Shown piece by piece: positions 6,112-15,020 of a DNA stretch of 23,693 bases (positions within the stretch are counted from its first letter, which is position 1; every line of letters starts with the position of its first letter). A model generated the notes under the pieces. The model saw only the letters and a list, made by a program, of their open reading frames with translations. It searched no databases and was not told the DNA's origin. The translations under genes were made by a program, and so were the position numbers. The stretch comes from Streptomyces roseifaciens (GTDB lineage Bacteria; Actinomycetota; Actinomycetes; Streptomycetales; Streptomycetaceae): NCBI RefSeq assembly GCF_001445655.1, contig NZ_LNBE01000004.1, forward strand, positions 3,618,910 through 3,642,602, given 5' to 3'.

Positions 6112-6600
6112 ATGGCCGACTCCAGTTTCGACATCGTCTCGAAGGTCGAGCGGCAGGAGGTCGACAACGCCCTCAACCAGGCCGCCAAGGAGATCTCCCA
6201 GCGTTACGACTTCAAGGGCGTCGGCGCCTCGATCGCATGGTCCGGCGACAAGATCGAGATGCGCGCCAATGCCGAGGAGCGGGTCAAGGCCGTCCTCGAC
6301 ATCTTCGAGACCAAGCTGGTCAAGCGCGGGATCTCGCTGAAGTCGCTCGACGCGGGCGAGCCGCAGGCCTCCGGCAAGGAGTACAAGATCTTCGCCTCGA
6401 TCGAGGAGGGGATCTCGCAGGAGAACGCGAAGAAGGTCGCCAAGATCATCCGCGACGAGGGCCCGAAGGGCGTCAAGGCGCAGGTCCAGGGCGACGAGCT
6501 GCGCGTCAGCTCCAAGAGCCGCGACGACCTCCAGGCCGTCCAGGCCCTCCTCAAGGGCAAGGACCTGGACTTCGCGATCCAGTTCGTCAACTACCGGTAA
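6112..6600 (+). CDS. yajQ: YajQ-family nucleotide-binding protein
   Basis: A 162-residue cytosolic protein of the YajQ (DUF520/UPF0234) family, full length. It begins [28 protein letters not shown] and ends [11 protein letters not shown], both strongly family-specific. It consists of two related ferredoxin-like domains (about 1-90 and 91-162); the second is marked by [23 protein letters not shown]. Members bind nucleotides or RNA, and in Xanthomonas and Pseudomonas a homologue is a cyclic di-GMP receptor that affects transcription. Whether this one binds cyclic di-GMP cannot be read from sequence. ATG 6112 is chosen because the protein then starts as in the family. A GAGGAG site lies 11 bases upstream. 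An in-frame ATG at 6082 gives an unmatched extension. Confidence 0.95.
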   Translation: MADSSFDIVSKVERQEVDNALNQAAKEISQRYDFKGVGASIAWSGDKIEMRANAEERVKAVLDIFETKLVKRGISLKSLDAGEPQASGKEYKIFASIEEGISQENAKKVAKIIRDEGPKGVKAQVQGDELRVSSKSRDDLQAVQALLKGKDLDFAIQFVNYR

Positions 6601-6631
6601 CACGGCGGTAGTCGGCAGCAGTCACATCCGG

Positions 6632-6663
6632 GGCGCGCCGGAGGGATTCCCCTCCGGCGCGCC
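6632..6663 (+). terminator. Terminator after yajQ
   Basis: GGCGCGCCGGAGGG and its exact complement form a 14-bp perfect stem closed by an ATTC loop, 31 bases after the yajQ stop. There is no clear U-tract, but the stem is very stable. Confidence 0.8.
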
Positions 6664-6679
6664 TTCGGCGTTCCCGGCC

Positions 6680-6710
6680 TTGACCTCAAGTTATGTCGAG
6701 CTTCTAGATT
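6680..6710 (+). promoter_or_regulatory. Promoter with 19-bp spacer and spacer dyad (MerR/SoxR-like)
   Basis: TTGACC (6680-6685) and TAGATT (6705-6710) are separated by 19 bases. The spacer begins TCAAGTTATG and contains an imperfect dyad (ACCTCAAG / GTCGAGCT around TTAT). MerR-family activators, including SoxR, characteristically use 19-bp spacers with a CTCAAGTT-type half site. Transcription would start about 55 bases before the SnoaL-like gene. The regulator is not in this window. Confidence 0.55.
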
Positions 6711-6771
6711 TTGGGTGAACGGCCGCTCCACCGGGGAGCGGGCCCGTCACCGACCCACGGAGCACAGCGCC

Positions 6772-7365
6772 ATGACCGTCAGCACGCAGGAAACCGTCAG
6801 CGCCCCGGAGACGGTCGGCACCCCGGAGACGGTCAGCGCCCGGGAATTCGCCGCCCTTCAGGCCCGCGTCGGCGTCCTCGCCGACCGCGCCGACGTCACC
6901 GGGCTCATCGACCGCTACCTGCTCAGCCTCGACACCGTGCCCGCCGGCGGCGGCCGGTTCGACGACGCCTGGGCCCGGAGCCTGTTCACCCCGGACGTGC
7001 GGATCGTCTCGCCCATCGGGGCGCACGAGGGCATCGAGGGGCTGGCCGAGTCCGAGCAGGCCACCCTGGCGAAGTTCGAGCGCACGCAGCACATGGGCGT
7101 CAACTACATGATCGACCTCGACGGCGACCGCGCCACGGTGCGCTGGAACGCCCTGATGACGCATGTGCACTTGGCCTCCACCCACGAGGTCCGCGGCACC
7201 GGCCCCGGGGACCACTTCACTGTGGGCGGCACCTTCACCGGCGAGGCCGTGCGCACCCCCGAGGGGTGGCGCTTCCGGCACCTGGACATCCGCGCGGTGT
7301 GGGTGAACGGACAGGGCCCCCTCGTCCTGACCCCGAAGGCCGAGGAGACCCTGCAGTCGCTGTGA
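6772..7365 (+). CDS. SnoaL/NTF2-like small-molecule-binding protein
   Basis: A 197-residue protein with an NTF2-like (SnoaL-like) alpha+beta cone, about residues 30-190. Typical pieces are the N-terminal helix segment TGLIDRYLLSLD, the FDDAWARSLFTPDVRIVSP strand following the helices, HMGVNYMIDLDGDRATVRWNAL, and the closing GWRFRHLDIRAVWVNG. In this family the cavity either catalyses isomerisation, hydration or cyclisation or merely binds a hydrophobic ligand. No catalytic assignment is possible here. The first 25 residues contain two copies of an ETV-rich motif and look disordered. ATG 6772 has GGAG about ten bases upstream. A longer start at 6715 lies inside the promoter region and is rejected. 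A MerR-like promoter precedes it, suggesting ligand- or redox-induced expression. The gene converges on yccF. Confidence 0.78.
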   Translation: MTVSTQETVSAPETVGTPETVSAREFAALQARVGVLADRADVTGLIDRYLLSLDTVPAGGGRFDDAWARSLFTPDVRIVSPIGAHEGIEGLAESEQATLAKFERTQHMGVNYMIDLDGDRATVRWNALMTHVHLASTHEVRGTGPGDHFTVGGTFTGEAVRTPEGWRFRHLDIRAVWVNGQGPLVLTPKAEETLQSL

Positions 7366-7370
7366 GGCGG

Positions 7371-7389
7371 CCCCGGCGGAAGCCGGTGG
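7371..7389. terminator. Possible shared hairpin between convergent genes
   Basis: CCGGC-GGAA-GCCGG, with flanking C/G bases that could extend it, fills the 29-base gap between the SnoaL-like gene and yccF. It is short and weak for a terminator. Confidence 0.35.
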
Positions 7390-7394
7390 CTTCC

Positions 7395-7790
7395 TCACCA
7401 GCGGCCGGCGAACGCCTGGTCCGTCGGGACGATCTCGCGGCCCAGGGGCATCAGCGAGACCGGGATCAGCTTGAAGTTCGCGATGCCCAGCGGGATCCCG
7501 ATGATGGTGATGCACAGGGCGATGCCCGTGACGATGTGCCCCAGCGCCAGCCACCAGCCGGCGAAGACGATCCAGATGACGTTGCCCAGGAGCGACCCCG
7601 CACCCGCGTCCCGGCGCTCGACGGTCGTCCGGCCGAACGGCCACAGAGCGTAGTTGGCGATGCGGAAGGACGCGATGCCGAAGGGGATCGTGACGATCAG
7701 GATGCAGCAGATGAGACCTGCGACGACGTACCCGATCGCCATCCAGAAACCGCAGAGCACCAACCAGATGATGTTCAGGATGAACTTCAT
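7395..7790 (-). CDS. yccF: YccF-family inner-membrane protein
   Basis: A 131-residue membrane protein made of two homologous halves. NIIWLVLCGFWMAIGYVVAGLICCILIVTIPFGIASFRIANYALWPFGR (about 6-54) is repeated as NVIWIVFAGWWLALGHIVTGIALCITIIGIPLGIANFKLIPVSLMPLGR (about 70-118). This internal duplication with the IPxGIAxF motif is diagnostic of the YccF (DUF307) family. Four hydrophobic segments are visible. The molecular function of the family is not established. ATG 7790 is preceded by GGGAGGC; the track-length N-terminal extension shows no family similarity. It lies downstream of htpX on the same strand, 144 bases away. Confidence 0.93.
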   Translation of the reverse strand: MKFILNIIWLVLCGFWMAIGYVVAGLICCILIVTIPFGIASFRIANYALWPFGRTTVERRDAGAGSLLGNVIWIVFAGWWLALGHIVTGIALCITIIGIPLGIANFKLIPVSLMPLGREIVPTDQAFAGRW

Positions 7791-7892
7791 GAATCTCAGC
7801 CTCCCACTCGCACTGCTCTCCAGCGACTGGGACGCAGCAGCGGCTACCGACGGTTGCCACCCCCGGCGGATCGGCAACCCAAGGTGACGGCC

Positions 7893-7930
7893 GTCGATCG
7901 ACCGGGCCCGGTATGCGCCGTCCGGGACGG
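7893..7930 (-). terminator. Cluster of palindromes after htpX
   Basis: Within 40 bases downstream of the htpX stop are CCGTC-CGG-GACGG (7918-7930), the perfect palindrome ACCGGGCCCGGT (7901-7912) and GTCGATCGAC (7893-7902). Together they could form terminator hairpins or act as binding sites. No U-tract is present. Confidence 0.4.
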
Positions 7931-7934
7931 GCCG

Positions 7935-8792
7935 TCAGCGGCCCGCCATCTGCTCCAGGCGGGCGATGCGCTCCCCCATCGGCGGGTGGGTGGAGAACAG
8001 CTTGGTCATGCCGCCGCCCGCGCGGAACGGGTTCGCGATCATCATGTGGCTGGCCGTCTCGATGCGGGGCTCGGGCGGCAGGGGCAGCCGCTGCGTGCCC
8101 GCTTCGAGCTTGCGGAGGGCCGAGGCCAGGGCGAGGGGGTCGCCGGTGAGGCGGGCGCCGGAGGCGTCGGCCTCGTACTCGCGGGAGCGGCTGACGGCGA
8201 GCTGGATGACGGATGCCGCGATCGGGCCCAGCAGCATGATCATGATCATGCCGACGATGCCGGGGCCCTCGTCGTCGTCCGATCTGCCGAACGGGATCAG
8301 CCAGGCAAAGTTCACCAGGAACATCACCACCGAGGCGAGCGCGCCCGCGATCGAGGAGATGAGGATGTCGCGGTTGTAGACGTGGCTGAGCTCGTGGCCG
8401 ATGACGCCGCGCAGCTCGCGCTCGTCGAGCAGGCGGAGGATGCCGTCCGTGCAGCAGACGGCCGCGTTGCGGGGATTGCGGCCGGTCGCGAAGGCGTTGG
8501 GGGCCTCGGTCGGCGAGATGTACAGCCGGGGCATGGGCTGGCGGGCGGCCGTGGAGAGCTCGCGGACCATGCGGTAGAGCTGCGGCGCCTCGAATTCGCT
8601 GACGGGGCGGGCGCGCATGGCCCGCAGGGCCAGCTTGTCGCTGTTCCAGTAGGCGTAGGCGTTGGTGCCGAGTGCCACCAGGACGGCGACGATCAGGCCC
8701 GTACGCCCGAAGAGGCTGCCGATGACGATGATGAGTGCGGACAGCCCCCCGAGAAGGACTGCGGTCCTGAGCCCGTTGTGCCGGCGGTGCAC
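7935..8792 (-). CDS. htpX: HtpX-type membrane zinc metalloprotease
   Basis: A 285-residue M48-family protease of the cytoplasmic membrane that cleaves damaged or misfolded membrane proteins. The zinc-binding HELSH motif is at residues 133-137 and the third ligand Glu lies in SREYEADA at 203-210, both intact. Two N-terminal hydrophobic helices (about 10-27 and 31-48) and two central ones (about 145-165 and 178-200) give the usual topology. C-terminal [15 protein letters not shown] is family-typical. The GTG start at 8792 has GGAGGG about eight bases upstream. It stands alone in the same direction as the nuo2 operon, 172 bases from nuoN. Upstream there is a cluster of GTGGAA-type elements that might mediate stress control. 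Confidence 0.96.
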   Translation of the reverse strand: MHRRHNGLRTAVLLGGLSALIIVIGSLFGRTGLIVAVLVALGTNAYAYWNSDKLALRAMRARPVSEFEAPQLYRMVRELSTAARQPMPRLYISPTEAPNAFATGRNPRNAAVCCTDGILRLLDERELRGVIGHELSHVYNRDILISSIAGALASVVMFLVNFAWLIPFGRSDDDEGPGIVGMIMIMLLGPIAASVIQLAVSRSREYEADASGARLTGDPLALASALRKLEAGTQRLPLPPEPRIETASHMMIANPFRAGGGMTKLFSTHPPMGERIARLEQMAGR

Positions 8793-8841
8793 GGTACGCC
8801 CTCCAAGTGGTGCGGCAGGGGAACCCTTCGCGCTGTCGTGC

Positions 8842-8870
8842 TTCCACTCGCGGTGGAATCTCCAGTGGAA
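8842..8870. promoter_or_regulatory. GTGGAA/TTCCAC repeat cluster upstream of htpX
   Basis: TTCCACT (8842-8848), GTGGAA (8853-8858) and AGTGGAA (8864-8870) form nested inverted and direct repeats 50-80 bases before the htpX start. On the minus strand a TTGACC lies just upstream (complement of 8879-8884). This is a candidate operator; the regulator is unknown. Confidence 0.4.
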
Positions 8871-8922
8871 CCTTCCTGACCGGTCAACGCCAGGCGAAGG
8901 CCCCTGGTTCCCTTGTGCACGC

Positions 8923-8958
8923 GGGCGGCGCCGCTCCGTACGGGTGACGGCCGCGCCC
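8923..8958 (-). terminator. Imperfect stem-loop after nuoN
   Basis: GGGCGGCGCCG and CGGCCGCGCCC pair at 9 of 11 positions around a 14-base loop, starting about seven bases after the nuoN stop. It is the only candidate terminator for the ten-gene operon. Confidence 0.45.
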
Positions 8959-8964
8959 GGGGTC

Positions 8965-10494
8965 CTAGAGGAGCGCCCCCGAGGCGAAGCGCAGGACGAG
9001 CTGCGGGGCGCCCGACAGGGCGATGCCGGCCACGGCGGTGAGGGCGATGGCGGCTGCGAGCGGCATGGGGATGCGGACGTGCGCCGGCTCCCCTGCCGCC
9101 ACCTCTGCGCCCTCCGCGGCCTCCGCCGGGCGGAAGAGCACCGCCGTCCACTGCAGGTAGTAGTACAGGGCGATCACGACGTTGAGGGCCATGACGACCG
9201 CCAGCCAGCCCAGGCCCGCGTCGACGGCCACGGTGAAGACCGTGACCTTGGCGAAGAGGCCGATGACGCCCGGCGGCAGGCCAGCCAGGCAGAGCAGGAA
9301 GAAGCCCAGGGCGAGCGCCGCGAGCGGGCGGCGGGCGTAGAGGCCCCGGTAGTCCGTGATCCGGTTCTGCGGGCTCGTACGGGCCACCAGGGCGGCGACG
9401 GCGAAGGCACCGAGGTTCACGGCGGCGTACATCAGGGCGTACGCGACGGTGGAGCCGATGGCGTGCGCGGGGTCGTCGGCGTAGCCGGCGGCGGCGATGG
9501 GCACGAGCAGGTAGCCCGCCTGGCCCACGGAGGACCAGGCCAGGAGGCGGACGGCACTGTGGGCGCGCTCCGGGCGCTGGCGCAGCGCGGCGACGTTGCC
9601 GGCGGTCATGGTGACGGCGGCGAGCACGGCGAGGGCCGGGCCCCAGACACCGGAGTACGCGGGGAAGGCGACGACGGCGACGAGGATGAGGCCGGTGAAG
9701 CCGACGGCCTTGCCGATGACCGACAGGTAGGCGGCGACGGGCAGCGGCGCGCCCACGTAGGTGTCGGGCACCCAGAAGTGGAAGGGGACGGCCGCGGTCT
9801 TGAAGGCGAAGCCGACGAGGGTGAGGGCGACGCCGGTCTGCACGAGGGTGTCGAAGCGGGGGTCGACGTCGCCGAGCCGGGCCGCGATCTCGGTGAGGTG
9901 CAGGGTGCCGGTGGCCGCGTAGACGAAGCTGACGCCCAGGAGGGTGACGGCGGTCGCGGTGACCGAGGAGAGGAAGAACTTCAGGGCCGCCTCGGAGGAG
10001 CGGCGGTCGCCGCGGCGCAGGCCGACGAGGGCGAAGGCCGGCAGGGAGGCCACTTCGAGGGCCACGACGAGGGTCGCGAGGTCCCGGGAGGCGGGCAGCA
10101 GGGCGGCGCCCGCGGCGGAGGACAGCAGCAGGAACCAGAACTCCCCTTCGGGGAGTTCCTCGTCGCGGACGGCGCTCATGGACAGCAGGGCCGTCAGGAG
10201 GGCGCCGCCGAGCACCAGGAGCTGGATGACGAGCGTGAAGTCGTCGGCCGCGTAGCTGCAGGCGTGGCGTCCGGCGGAGGTGCCGGTGAGGCAGAACGTG
10301 GAGCGGTCGCCGTCGAGGAGCGGCAGCAGGGAGACTCCCGCGAGCAGCAGTCCGGCGACGGAGAACCAGCCGAGGAGCGGCTTGCGGCCCTCGGGGAGGA
10401 AGAGGTCGGCGACCAGGACGGCCAGCGCCACCACGGCGGTGACGGTGGGCGGTGCGATGGCGAGCCAGTCGACGGACTGGATCAGGGAGCCCAT
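8965..10494 (-). CDS. nuoN: Nuo2 complex I membrane subunit N
   Basis: A 509-residue antiporter-like proton-pumping subunit of the complex I membrane arm, with hydrophobic segments along its full length. Ion-path residues are kept: Glu147 in [16 protein letters not shown], Lys232 in [23 protein letters not shown], and Lys262 in VIGKAVGF. These correspond to the conserved helix 5, 7 and 8 charges of the family. ATG 10494 overlaps the nuoM stop (TGATG) and has GAGGAGG seven bases upstream. The much longer open frame upstream overlaps nuoM and is a shadow. It is the last gene of the nuo2 operon. It is called the second copy because the neighbouring cluster lacks nuoD, E, F and G; a complete cluster is expected elsewhere. 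Confidence 0.94.
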   Translation of the reverse strand: MGSLIQSVDWLAIAPPTVTAVVALAVLVADLFLPEGRKPLLGWFSVAGLLLAGVSLLPLLDGDRSTFCLTGTSAGRHACSYAADDFTLVIQLLVLGGALLTALLSMSAVRDEELPEGEFWFLLLSSAAGAALLPASRDLATLVVALEVASLPAFALVGLRRGDRRSSEAALKFFLSSVTATAVTLLGVSFVYAATGTLHLTEIAARLGDVDPRFDTLVQTGVALTLVGFAFKTAAVPFHFWVPDTYVGAPLPVAAYLSVIGKAVGFTGLILVAVVAFPAYSGVWGPALAVLAAVTMTAGNVAALRQRPERAHSAVRLLAWSSVGQAGYLLVPIAAAGYADDPAHAIGSTVAYALMYAAVNLGAFAVAALVARTSPQNRITDYRGLYARRPLAALALGFFLLCLAGLPPGVIGLFAKVTVFTVAVDAGLGWLAVVMALNVVIALYYYLQWTAVLFRPAEAAEGAEVAAGEPAHVRIPMPLAAAIALTAVAGIALSGAPQLVLRFASGALL

Positions 10495-12083
10495 CAGTTG
10501 CCTCCTCGGAGGAGCTGCTGAACGGCCGGGTCGGTGAGGCCGAGGAGGGCCGCGGGCCAGAGTCCGGCGAGGACGGTGAGGGCGACGAGGGGGGTCCAGG
10601 CGGCGAACTCGTAGGACCGCACGTCGGCGGGTGCGTCCTCCGCGGTGCCGGCGGTCTGCGGCCGGGTGCTGCCGCCGTCGCCGCCCATGCACACGCGGCG
10701 GACGACCACGAGCATGTAGGCGGCCGTCAGGAGCGTGCCGAGGCCGGCCAGGGCCATGAACGTCAGGAACGCCGGGCGGCTGAGCCCCTCCGCCGGGCGG
10801 AAGGCGCCGAACATCGCGAGCATCTCGCCCCAGAAGCCGGCGAGCCCGGGCAGGCCGAGGGAGGCGATCGCGCCGAAGGCGAGGAGCCCGCCGAGGCGGG
10901 GCGCCTTGCCGTAGAGGGCGGCGCCGGTGCGGCCGGAGAGGGCGTCGAGGTCGCTGGTGCCGTAGCGGTCCTTGACCGCGCCGACCAGGAAGAAGAGGAG
11001 GCCGGTGATGAGGCCGTGGGCGATGTTGGCGAACAGCGCGCCGTTCACGCCCGTGGGGGTGAGCGTGGCGATGCCGAGCAGGACGAAGCCCATGTGGCCG
11101 ACGGAGGAGTACGCGATGAGGCGCTTGAGGTCGCCCTTCGCGCCCGACCGGGCCAGCGCCAGGCAGACCAGCGAGCCGTAGATGATGCCGACGGTCGCGA
11201 AGGCGGCGAGGTACGGCGCGAAGGTGTGCGCGCCGTCGGGGGCGATCGGCAGGACGATGCGGACAAAGCCGTACGTGCCCATCTTCAGCAGCACGCCCGC
11301 GAGCAGCACCGAGCCGACGGTCGGGGCGGCGGTGTGGGCGTCGGGCAGCCAGCTGTGCAGGGGCCACATGGGGGCCTTCACGGCCAGTCCGATGCCGATG
11401 GCGAGGACGGCGATGAGCTGCGTGGTGTGCCCGAGCGAGGCCCCGTTGTCAGTGGCGAGTGCCACCATGTCGAACGTGCCGCCCTTGATCCCGACCAGGA
11501 GGAGGCCGAGCAGCATCACGACGGAGCCGAGCAGCGTGTAGAGGATGAAGCGCCAGGCGGCGCGCTCCCTGCCCTCGCCGCCCCAGCGGGCGATGAGGAA
11601 GTACATCGGGATGAGCACCATCTCGAAGGCCAGGAAGAACAGCATCAGGTCGAGGACGGCGAAGGTCGCGAGGGTGCCGGCCTCGAGGACGAGGAGCAGC
11701 GCGACGAATGCCTTGGGAGACGGGCCCGCGGGCATTTTGAAGTAGCTGTACAGCGCGCAGAGGAAGGTCAGCAGCGCCGTCAGGACGAGGAGGGGGAGCG
11801 AGACGCCGTCCACGCCCAGGTGGATCCGGATGTTCAGGGCCGGGATCCAGCTGATGTCGGTGGTCGCCTGCATGCGGGCCGGGCTGTCGTGGTCGAAGCC
11901 GGCGGCGAGGGCGACGGTCAGCGCGAGGACGGCACCGGTGACGGTGACGCCGTGGCGCAGGACGGCCTGCTCGGGGCTCCTGCCCTTGAGGCCGGGCGGG
12001 GCCGGCAGCAGGGAGGCGACGGCGCCGACGAGGGGGAGGACGACGATCGCAGCGAGGAGGTACTGCATGACTGTGTGACTCAT
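10494..12083 (-). CDS. nuoM: Nuo2 complex I membrane subunit M
   Basis: A 529-residue antiporter-like subunit that forms one proton channel of the membrane arm. Diagnostic stretches are LMLFFLAFEMVLIPMYFLI, with Glu154, and LAVKAPMWPLHSWLPDAHTAAPTVGS, with Lys236. Lys267 follows in LLKMGTYGF. All three are the functional charges of NuoM, so pumping capacity looks intact. GLPGLAGFWGEMLAMFGAF is also family-typical. ATG 12083 has CGGAG eight bases upstream and follows the nuoL stop by two bases. The downstream end overlaps nuoN by one base. Length is normal. A continuous open frame to 14246 in this phase is antisense-like GC-rich shadow over nuoL. Confidence 0.95.
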   Translation of the reverse strand: MSHTVMQYLLAAIVVLPLVGAVASLLPAPPGLKGRSPEQAVLRHGVTVTGAVLALTVALAAGFDHDSPARMQATTDISWIPALNIRIHLGVDGVSLPLLVLTALLTFLCALYSYFKMPAGPSPKAFVALLLVLEAGTLATFAVLDLMLFFLAFEMVLIPMYFLIARWGGEGRERAAWRFILYTLLGSVVMLLGLLLVGIKGGTFDMVALATDNGASLGHTTQLIAVLAIGIGLAVKAPMWPLHSWLPDAHTAAPTVGSVLLAGVLLKMGTYGFVRIVLPIAPDGAHTFAPYLAAFATVGIIYGSLVCLALARSGAKGDLKRLIAYSSVGHMGFVLLGIATLTPTGVNGALFANIAHGLITGLLFFLVGAVKDRYGTSDLDALSGRTGAALYGKAPRLGGLLAFGAIASLGLPGLAGFWGEMLAMFGAFRPAEGLSRPAFLTFMALAGLGTLLTAAYMLVVVRRVCMGGDGGSTRPQTAGTAEDAPADVRSYEFAAWTPLVALTVLAGLWPAALLGLTDPAVQQLLRGGN

Positions 12084-12085
12084 GG

Positions 12086-14077
12086 TCAGGCTCCGGTGGC
12101 TACGAGCACGGCGGCGACGGCCAGGACGACGGAGCCGGCGAGCAGGGCGCTGAGGTAGGTCTGCACGTTGCCGGTCTGGGCGCGGCGGACGGCCGCGCCG
12201 AGCAGGCGGGGTGCCGTGCCCGCTCCGCGGACGTAGGCGTCGACGACCTCGCGGTCGAGGAACTGGGCGAGGCGGGCGGCCGCGCGCGTGGGCCGGACGA
12301 ACAGCGCCGAGTACACGGCGTCCAGGTGGAAGCCGGACGCGGCGTGGCGGTGCAGGGGGCCGAGGAGGGCCCGGCCGGGGTCGGCCGGGTCGGGTGCCGC
12401 CGCGATGTCGCCGTAGGCGGCCTCGTGGGTGGCGATGGTCTCCTCCTCGGAGACGTAGGGGGACGCGTCCGGGTCGGCGGCGACGGCACCGAGGGGGGTG
12501 CGGGCGGCGAGCGCGGCGGTGCGGCGCCAGGCCGCGTACATCACGATCGCGCCGGCGAGGGCGCAGCCGGTGGAGAGGACGGAGGTGGTGAGCGTCGGGG
12601 TGAGCGATCCGCCGTCGAACCAGTCGGGGAGCTTCCCGGCGGCGAGGCCGAGCCCGAGGGTGGGGAGGAACAGGATCCACAGGACGGTGTTCATGGCGGC
12701 GGGCTGCCTGCCGTGGTCGGCGGCCTCGGGGCCCTTGCCGCGGAAGGCCATCAGCCACAGGCGGCACGCGTAGGCGGCGGTGAGGAGCGCCGTGAGGAGC
12801 CCCGCGGTGAGGACGAGCCAGCCGGCCGCGCCCGGGATGCCCGCGGCGTCGCCTTCGGCGGCGTGCTCGGCCGCGCCGAGGACGGCCTCCTTGGAGAAGA
12901 AGCCGCTGAACGGGGGGATCGCGGCGAGCGCGAGGAGGGCGACGGTCATCGTCCAGTACGCGTCGGGGATGCGTTTGGCGAGGCCGCCCATGCGGGCCAT
13001 CGCGGCCAGCGAGTTCGTGCCGGCGGCGTGGATGATCACGCCCGCCCCGAGGAACAGGAGCGCCTTGAACGCGCCGTGCGAGACGAGGTGGAAGACGGCC
13101 GCGCCCCGGTTGCCGACGGCGAGGGCGCCGGTCATGTAGCCGAGCTGGCCCACGGTCGAGTAGGCGAGGACGCGCTTGATGTCGTCCTGGGCGAGGGCGG
13201 CGAGCGCCGAGCCGACCATCGTGACCGCGGCCATCACGGCGAGCACGACGAGCGCGGCCGCGGAGGCCGTGAAGAGCGGGAGGAGCCGGGCGACGAAGTA
13301 GACGCCGGCCGCGACCATCGTCGCGGCGTGGATCAGCGCGGAGACCGGCGTGGGGCCGGCCATCGCGTCGGGAAGCCACGTGTGCAGCGGGAACTGCGCG
13401 GACTTGCCCGCGACGCCGGCCAGGAGCAGCAGCGCGATCAGCGTGGGGTGGTCGATGTCCCCGGAGCCGACGGCGGTGAGGATGCCGTTGATCCGGAACG
13501 TCCCGGCGTCGGCGGCCAGCGCGAGGATGCCGATCAGGAAGGGGACGTCGCCGAGCTTGGTGACCAGGAACGCCTTGAGGGAGGCCGTGCGGGCGGCCTC
13601 CGTCTCCCAGTAGTGCCCGACCAGGAAGTACGAGCAGATGCCCATGATCTCCCAGCCGACCAGCAGCACCATGAGGTCGCCGGAGTAGACGACGAGCAGC
13701 ATGGCCGCGGTGAACAGGGAGACGAGGGCGGCGTAGGAGGGGTAGCGGGGGTCGTCGCGCAGGTAGGCCGTCGAGTAGGTCTGGACGCAGGTGGCGACGA
13801 CGCCGACCAGGACCGCGACGAGGACGGCGAAGCCGTCGAGGTGCAGGGCGAGGTCGATCGGCACGGAGCCGGTCGGGGTGAGCCGGGTGGCGGCGTCGAG
13901 CGCCTCGCCACCGCCCTGCCGCCAGGCGACGACGACGGCCAGGACCGCGGCGGCCGCGGTCGGCAGGACGGCCAGGGGGCGGACGAAACCGGGCGCGCGG
14001 CGGCCCGTCAGCAGGCCCGCGAGGGCGCCGAGGAAGGGCAGCAGGGGGACGAGAACGGCGGTGGTCGTGGTGCTCAC
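12086..14077 (-). CDS. nuoL: Nuo2 complex I membrane subunit L
   Basis: A 663-residue antiporter-like subunit, the distal proton channel, which in complex I also carries the long lateral helix at its C-terminus. Visible landmarks are [21 protein letters not shown] with Glu143, [43 protein letters not shown] with Lys225 and His250, and the helix 8 broken segment. These charges are those of active NuoL. A segment at about 480-560 is hydrophilic and rich in Asp, Ala and Glu ([26 protein letters not shown]). It precedes the last helices and is longer than I expect for E. coli NuoL. GTG 14077 overlaps the nuoK stop (GTGA), indicating translational coupling. Confidence 0.94.
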   Translation of the reverse strand: MSTTTTAVLVPLLPFLGALAGLLTGRRAPGFVRPLAVLPTAAAAVLAVVVAWRQGGGEALDAATRLTPTGSVPIDLALHLDGFAVLVAVLVGVVATCVQTYSTAYLRDDPRYPSYAALVSLFTAAMLLVVYSGDLMVLLVGWEIMGICSYFLVGHYWETEAARTASLKAFLVTKLGDVPFLIGILALAADAGTFRINGILTAVGSGDIDHPTLIALLLLAGVAGKSAQFPLHTWLPDAMAGPTPVSALIHAATMVAAGVYFVARLLPLFTASAAALVVLAVMAAVTMVGSALAALAQDDIKRVLAYSTVGQLGYMTGALAVGNRGAAVFHLVSHGAFKALLFLGAGVIIHAAGTNSLAAMARMGGLAKRIPDAYWTMTVALLALAAIPPFSGFFSKEAVLGAAEHAAEGDAAGIPGAAGWLVLTAGLLTALLTAAYACRLWLMAFRGKGPEAADHGRQPAAMNTVLWILFLPTLGLGLAAGKLPDWFDGGSLTPTLTTSVLSTGCALAGAIVMYAAWRRTAALAARTPLGAVAADPDASPYVSEEETIATHEAAYGDIAAAPDPADPGRALLGPLHRHAASGFHLDAVYSALFVRPTRAAARLAQFLDREVVDAYVRGAGTAPRLLGAAVRRAQTGNVQTYLSALLAGSVVLAVAAVLVATGA

Positions 14078-14445
14078 GCGGCGGCCTCGGCCTTCTCCTC
14101 GCGGTCTGCGCGATCGGTGTCGGGTCCGGTGTCGGGGGCGTCGTCGCGCAGGTCGCGCAGGCGGTCGACGTCGGCGGTGCCGCGGTTGCGGTGGACCTGC
14201 AGCACGATCGCCAGGCCGATGCCGATCTCCGCGGCGGCGATGGCAATGGTGAAGAGGGTCAGCGCCTGGCCGGCGTGCAGCTCGTCGCGCAGCCACACGT
14301 CGAACGCGACCAGGTTGAGGTTGACGGCGTTGAGCATCAGCTCGACGGACATCAGGACGAGGATCGCGTTGCGCCGGGCGAGGACGCCGTACAGGCCCGT
14401 GCAGAAGAGGAGGGCGGCCAGGACGGCCGGGTAGACGAGATGCAT
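14074..14445 (-). CDS. nuoK: Nuo2 complex I membrane subunit K
   Basis: A 123-residue subunit with three transmembrane helices. The two buried glutamates essential for proton transfer are present: Glu35 in [18 protein letters not shown] and Glu73 in [18 protein letters not shown]. The protein is about 20 residues longer than the roughly 100-residue norm. The extra part is a charged C-terminal tail (about 85-123) rich in Asp, Arg and Glu that would face an aqueous side. The start ATG at 14445 overlaps the nuoJ stop by one base (TGATG), and the stop overlaps the nuoL start. The charged tail parallels tails on NuoC and NuoI of the same cluster. Confidence 0.95.
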   Translation of the reverse strand: MHLVYPAVLAALLFCTGLYGVLARRNAILVLMSVELMLNAVNLNLVAFDVWLRDELHAGQALTLFTIAIAAAEIGIGLAIVLQVHRNRGTADVDRLRDLRDDAPDTGPDTDRADREEKAEAAA

Positions 14446-15020
14446 CAGCGCTGCGCCCCTTCCCGGCTCTTCCTGCGGGAGAGGACCACCGCGCCGACGA
14501 GCGCGGCCAGCAGCAGGACGGACAGGGCCTCGAAGGGCAGCACCCAGTGCCGGAAGAGGATCTCGCCCGAGACCTTCGTCGTGCCCTGGGGGGCGTCGCC
14601 GTCCAGGCCGATCCAGGTCGTGCGGAAGGCGTCGGCGACCACCCACACGAGGGCGGCGGCCGCGGCCACGGCGACCCCGAGGGCGACCCAGCGGTTGCCG
14701 GAGTCGGCGTCCGGGGAGCGGCCGATCGGCGCCTTGGTGAGCATCAGGCCGAAGAGGAGGAGGACGACCACCGAGCCGACGTAGATCAGGACCTGTACCC
14801 AGGCGATGAACTCCGCCGTCAGCAGCAGGTACTCCACGGCCAGCCCGCCGAGGGCGACGACCAGCCACAGGGCGGCGTGCACGAGCTGCTTGGTGGTGAC
14901 GGTCACGACGGCCGCGCCGAGGGTGACGAGGCCGACGAGGAGGAAGACGATCTCGACGCCGGTCGGGGAGAGGAAGCCGTGCGCGTCCGTACTCGCGGCG
15001 AACGTCATTGCGCCGGTCAT
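14445..15020 (-). CDS. nuoJ: Nuo2 complex I membrane subunit J
   Basis: A 191-residue membrane subunit with five predicted helices. The most conserved part, [25 protein letters not shown] (about 70-94), contains the helix 3 region that changes conformation during coupling. ATG 15020 is supported by GGAGGGAG about seven bases upstream and overlaps the nuoI stop (ATGA). A second ATG at 15008 lacks such a site. The C-terminus RKSREGAQR is basic. Length is within the family range. Confidence 0.94.
   Translation of the reverse strand: MTGAMTFAASTDAHGFLSPTGVEIVFLLVGLVTLGAAVVTVTTKQLVHAALWLVVALGGLAVEYLLLTAEFIAWVQVLIYVGSVVVLLLFGLMLTKAPIGRSPDADSGNRWVALGVAVAAAAALVWVVADAFRTTWIGLDGDAPQGTTKVSGEILFRHWVLPFEALSVLLLAALVGAVVLSRRKSREGAQR

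Noticed and set aside
6711..10521. Very long open frames on the plus strand (6711-8879 and 8662-10521) and on the minus strand (6691-8847)
   Set aside because: All overlap recognisable genes (SnoaL-like, yccF, htpX, nuoN) and translate to repetitive Arg/Pro/Gly or Glu/Gly text. They are GC-driven shadows.
10452..14434. Plus-strand frames of more than 500 codons opposite nuoM and nuoL
   Set aside because: Glu/Gly/Asp-rich composition without domains, exactly antisense to conserved Nuo genes.
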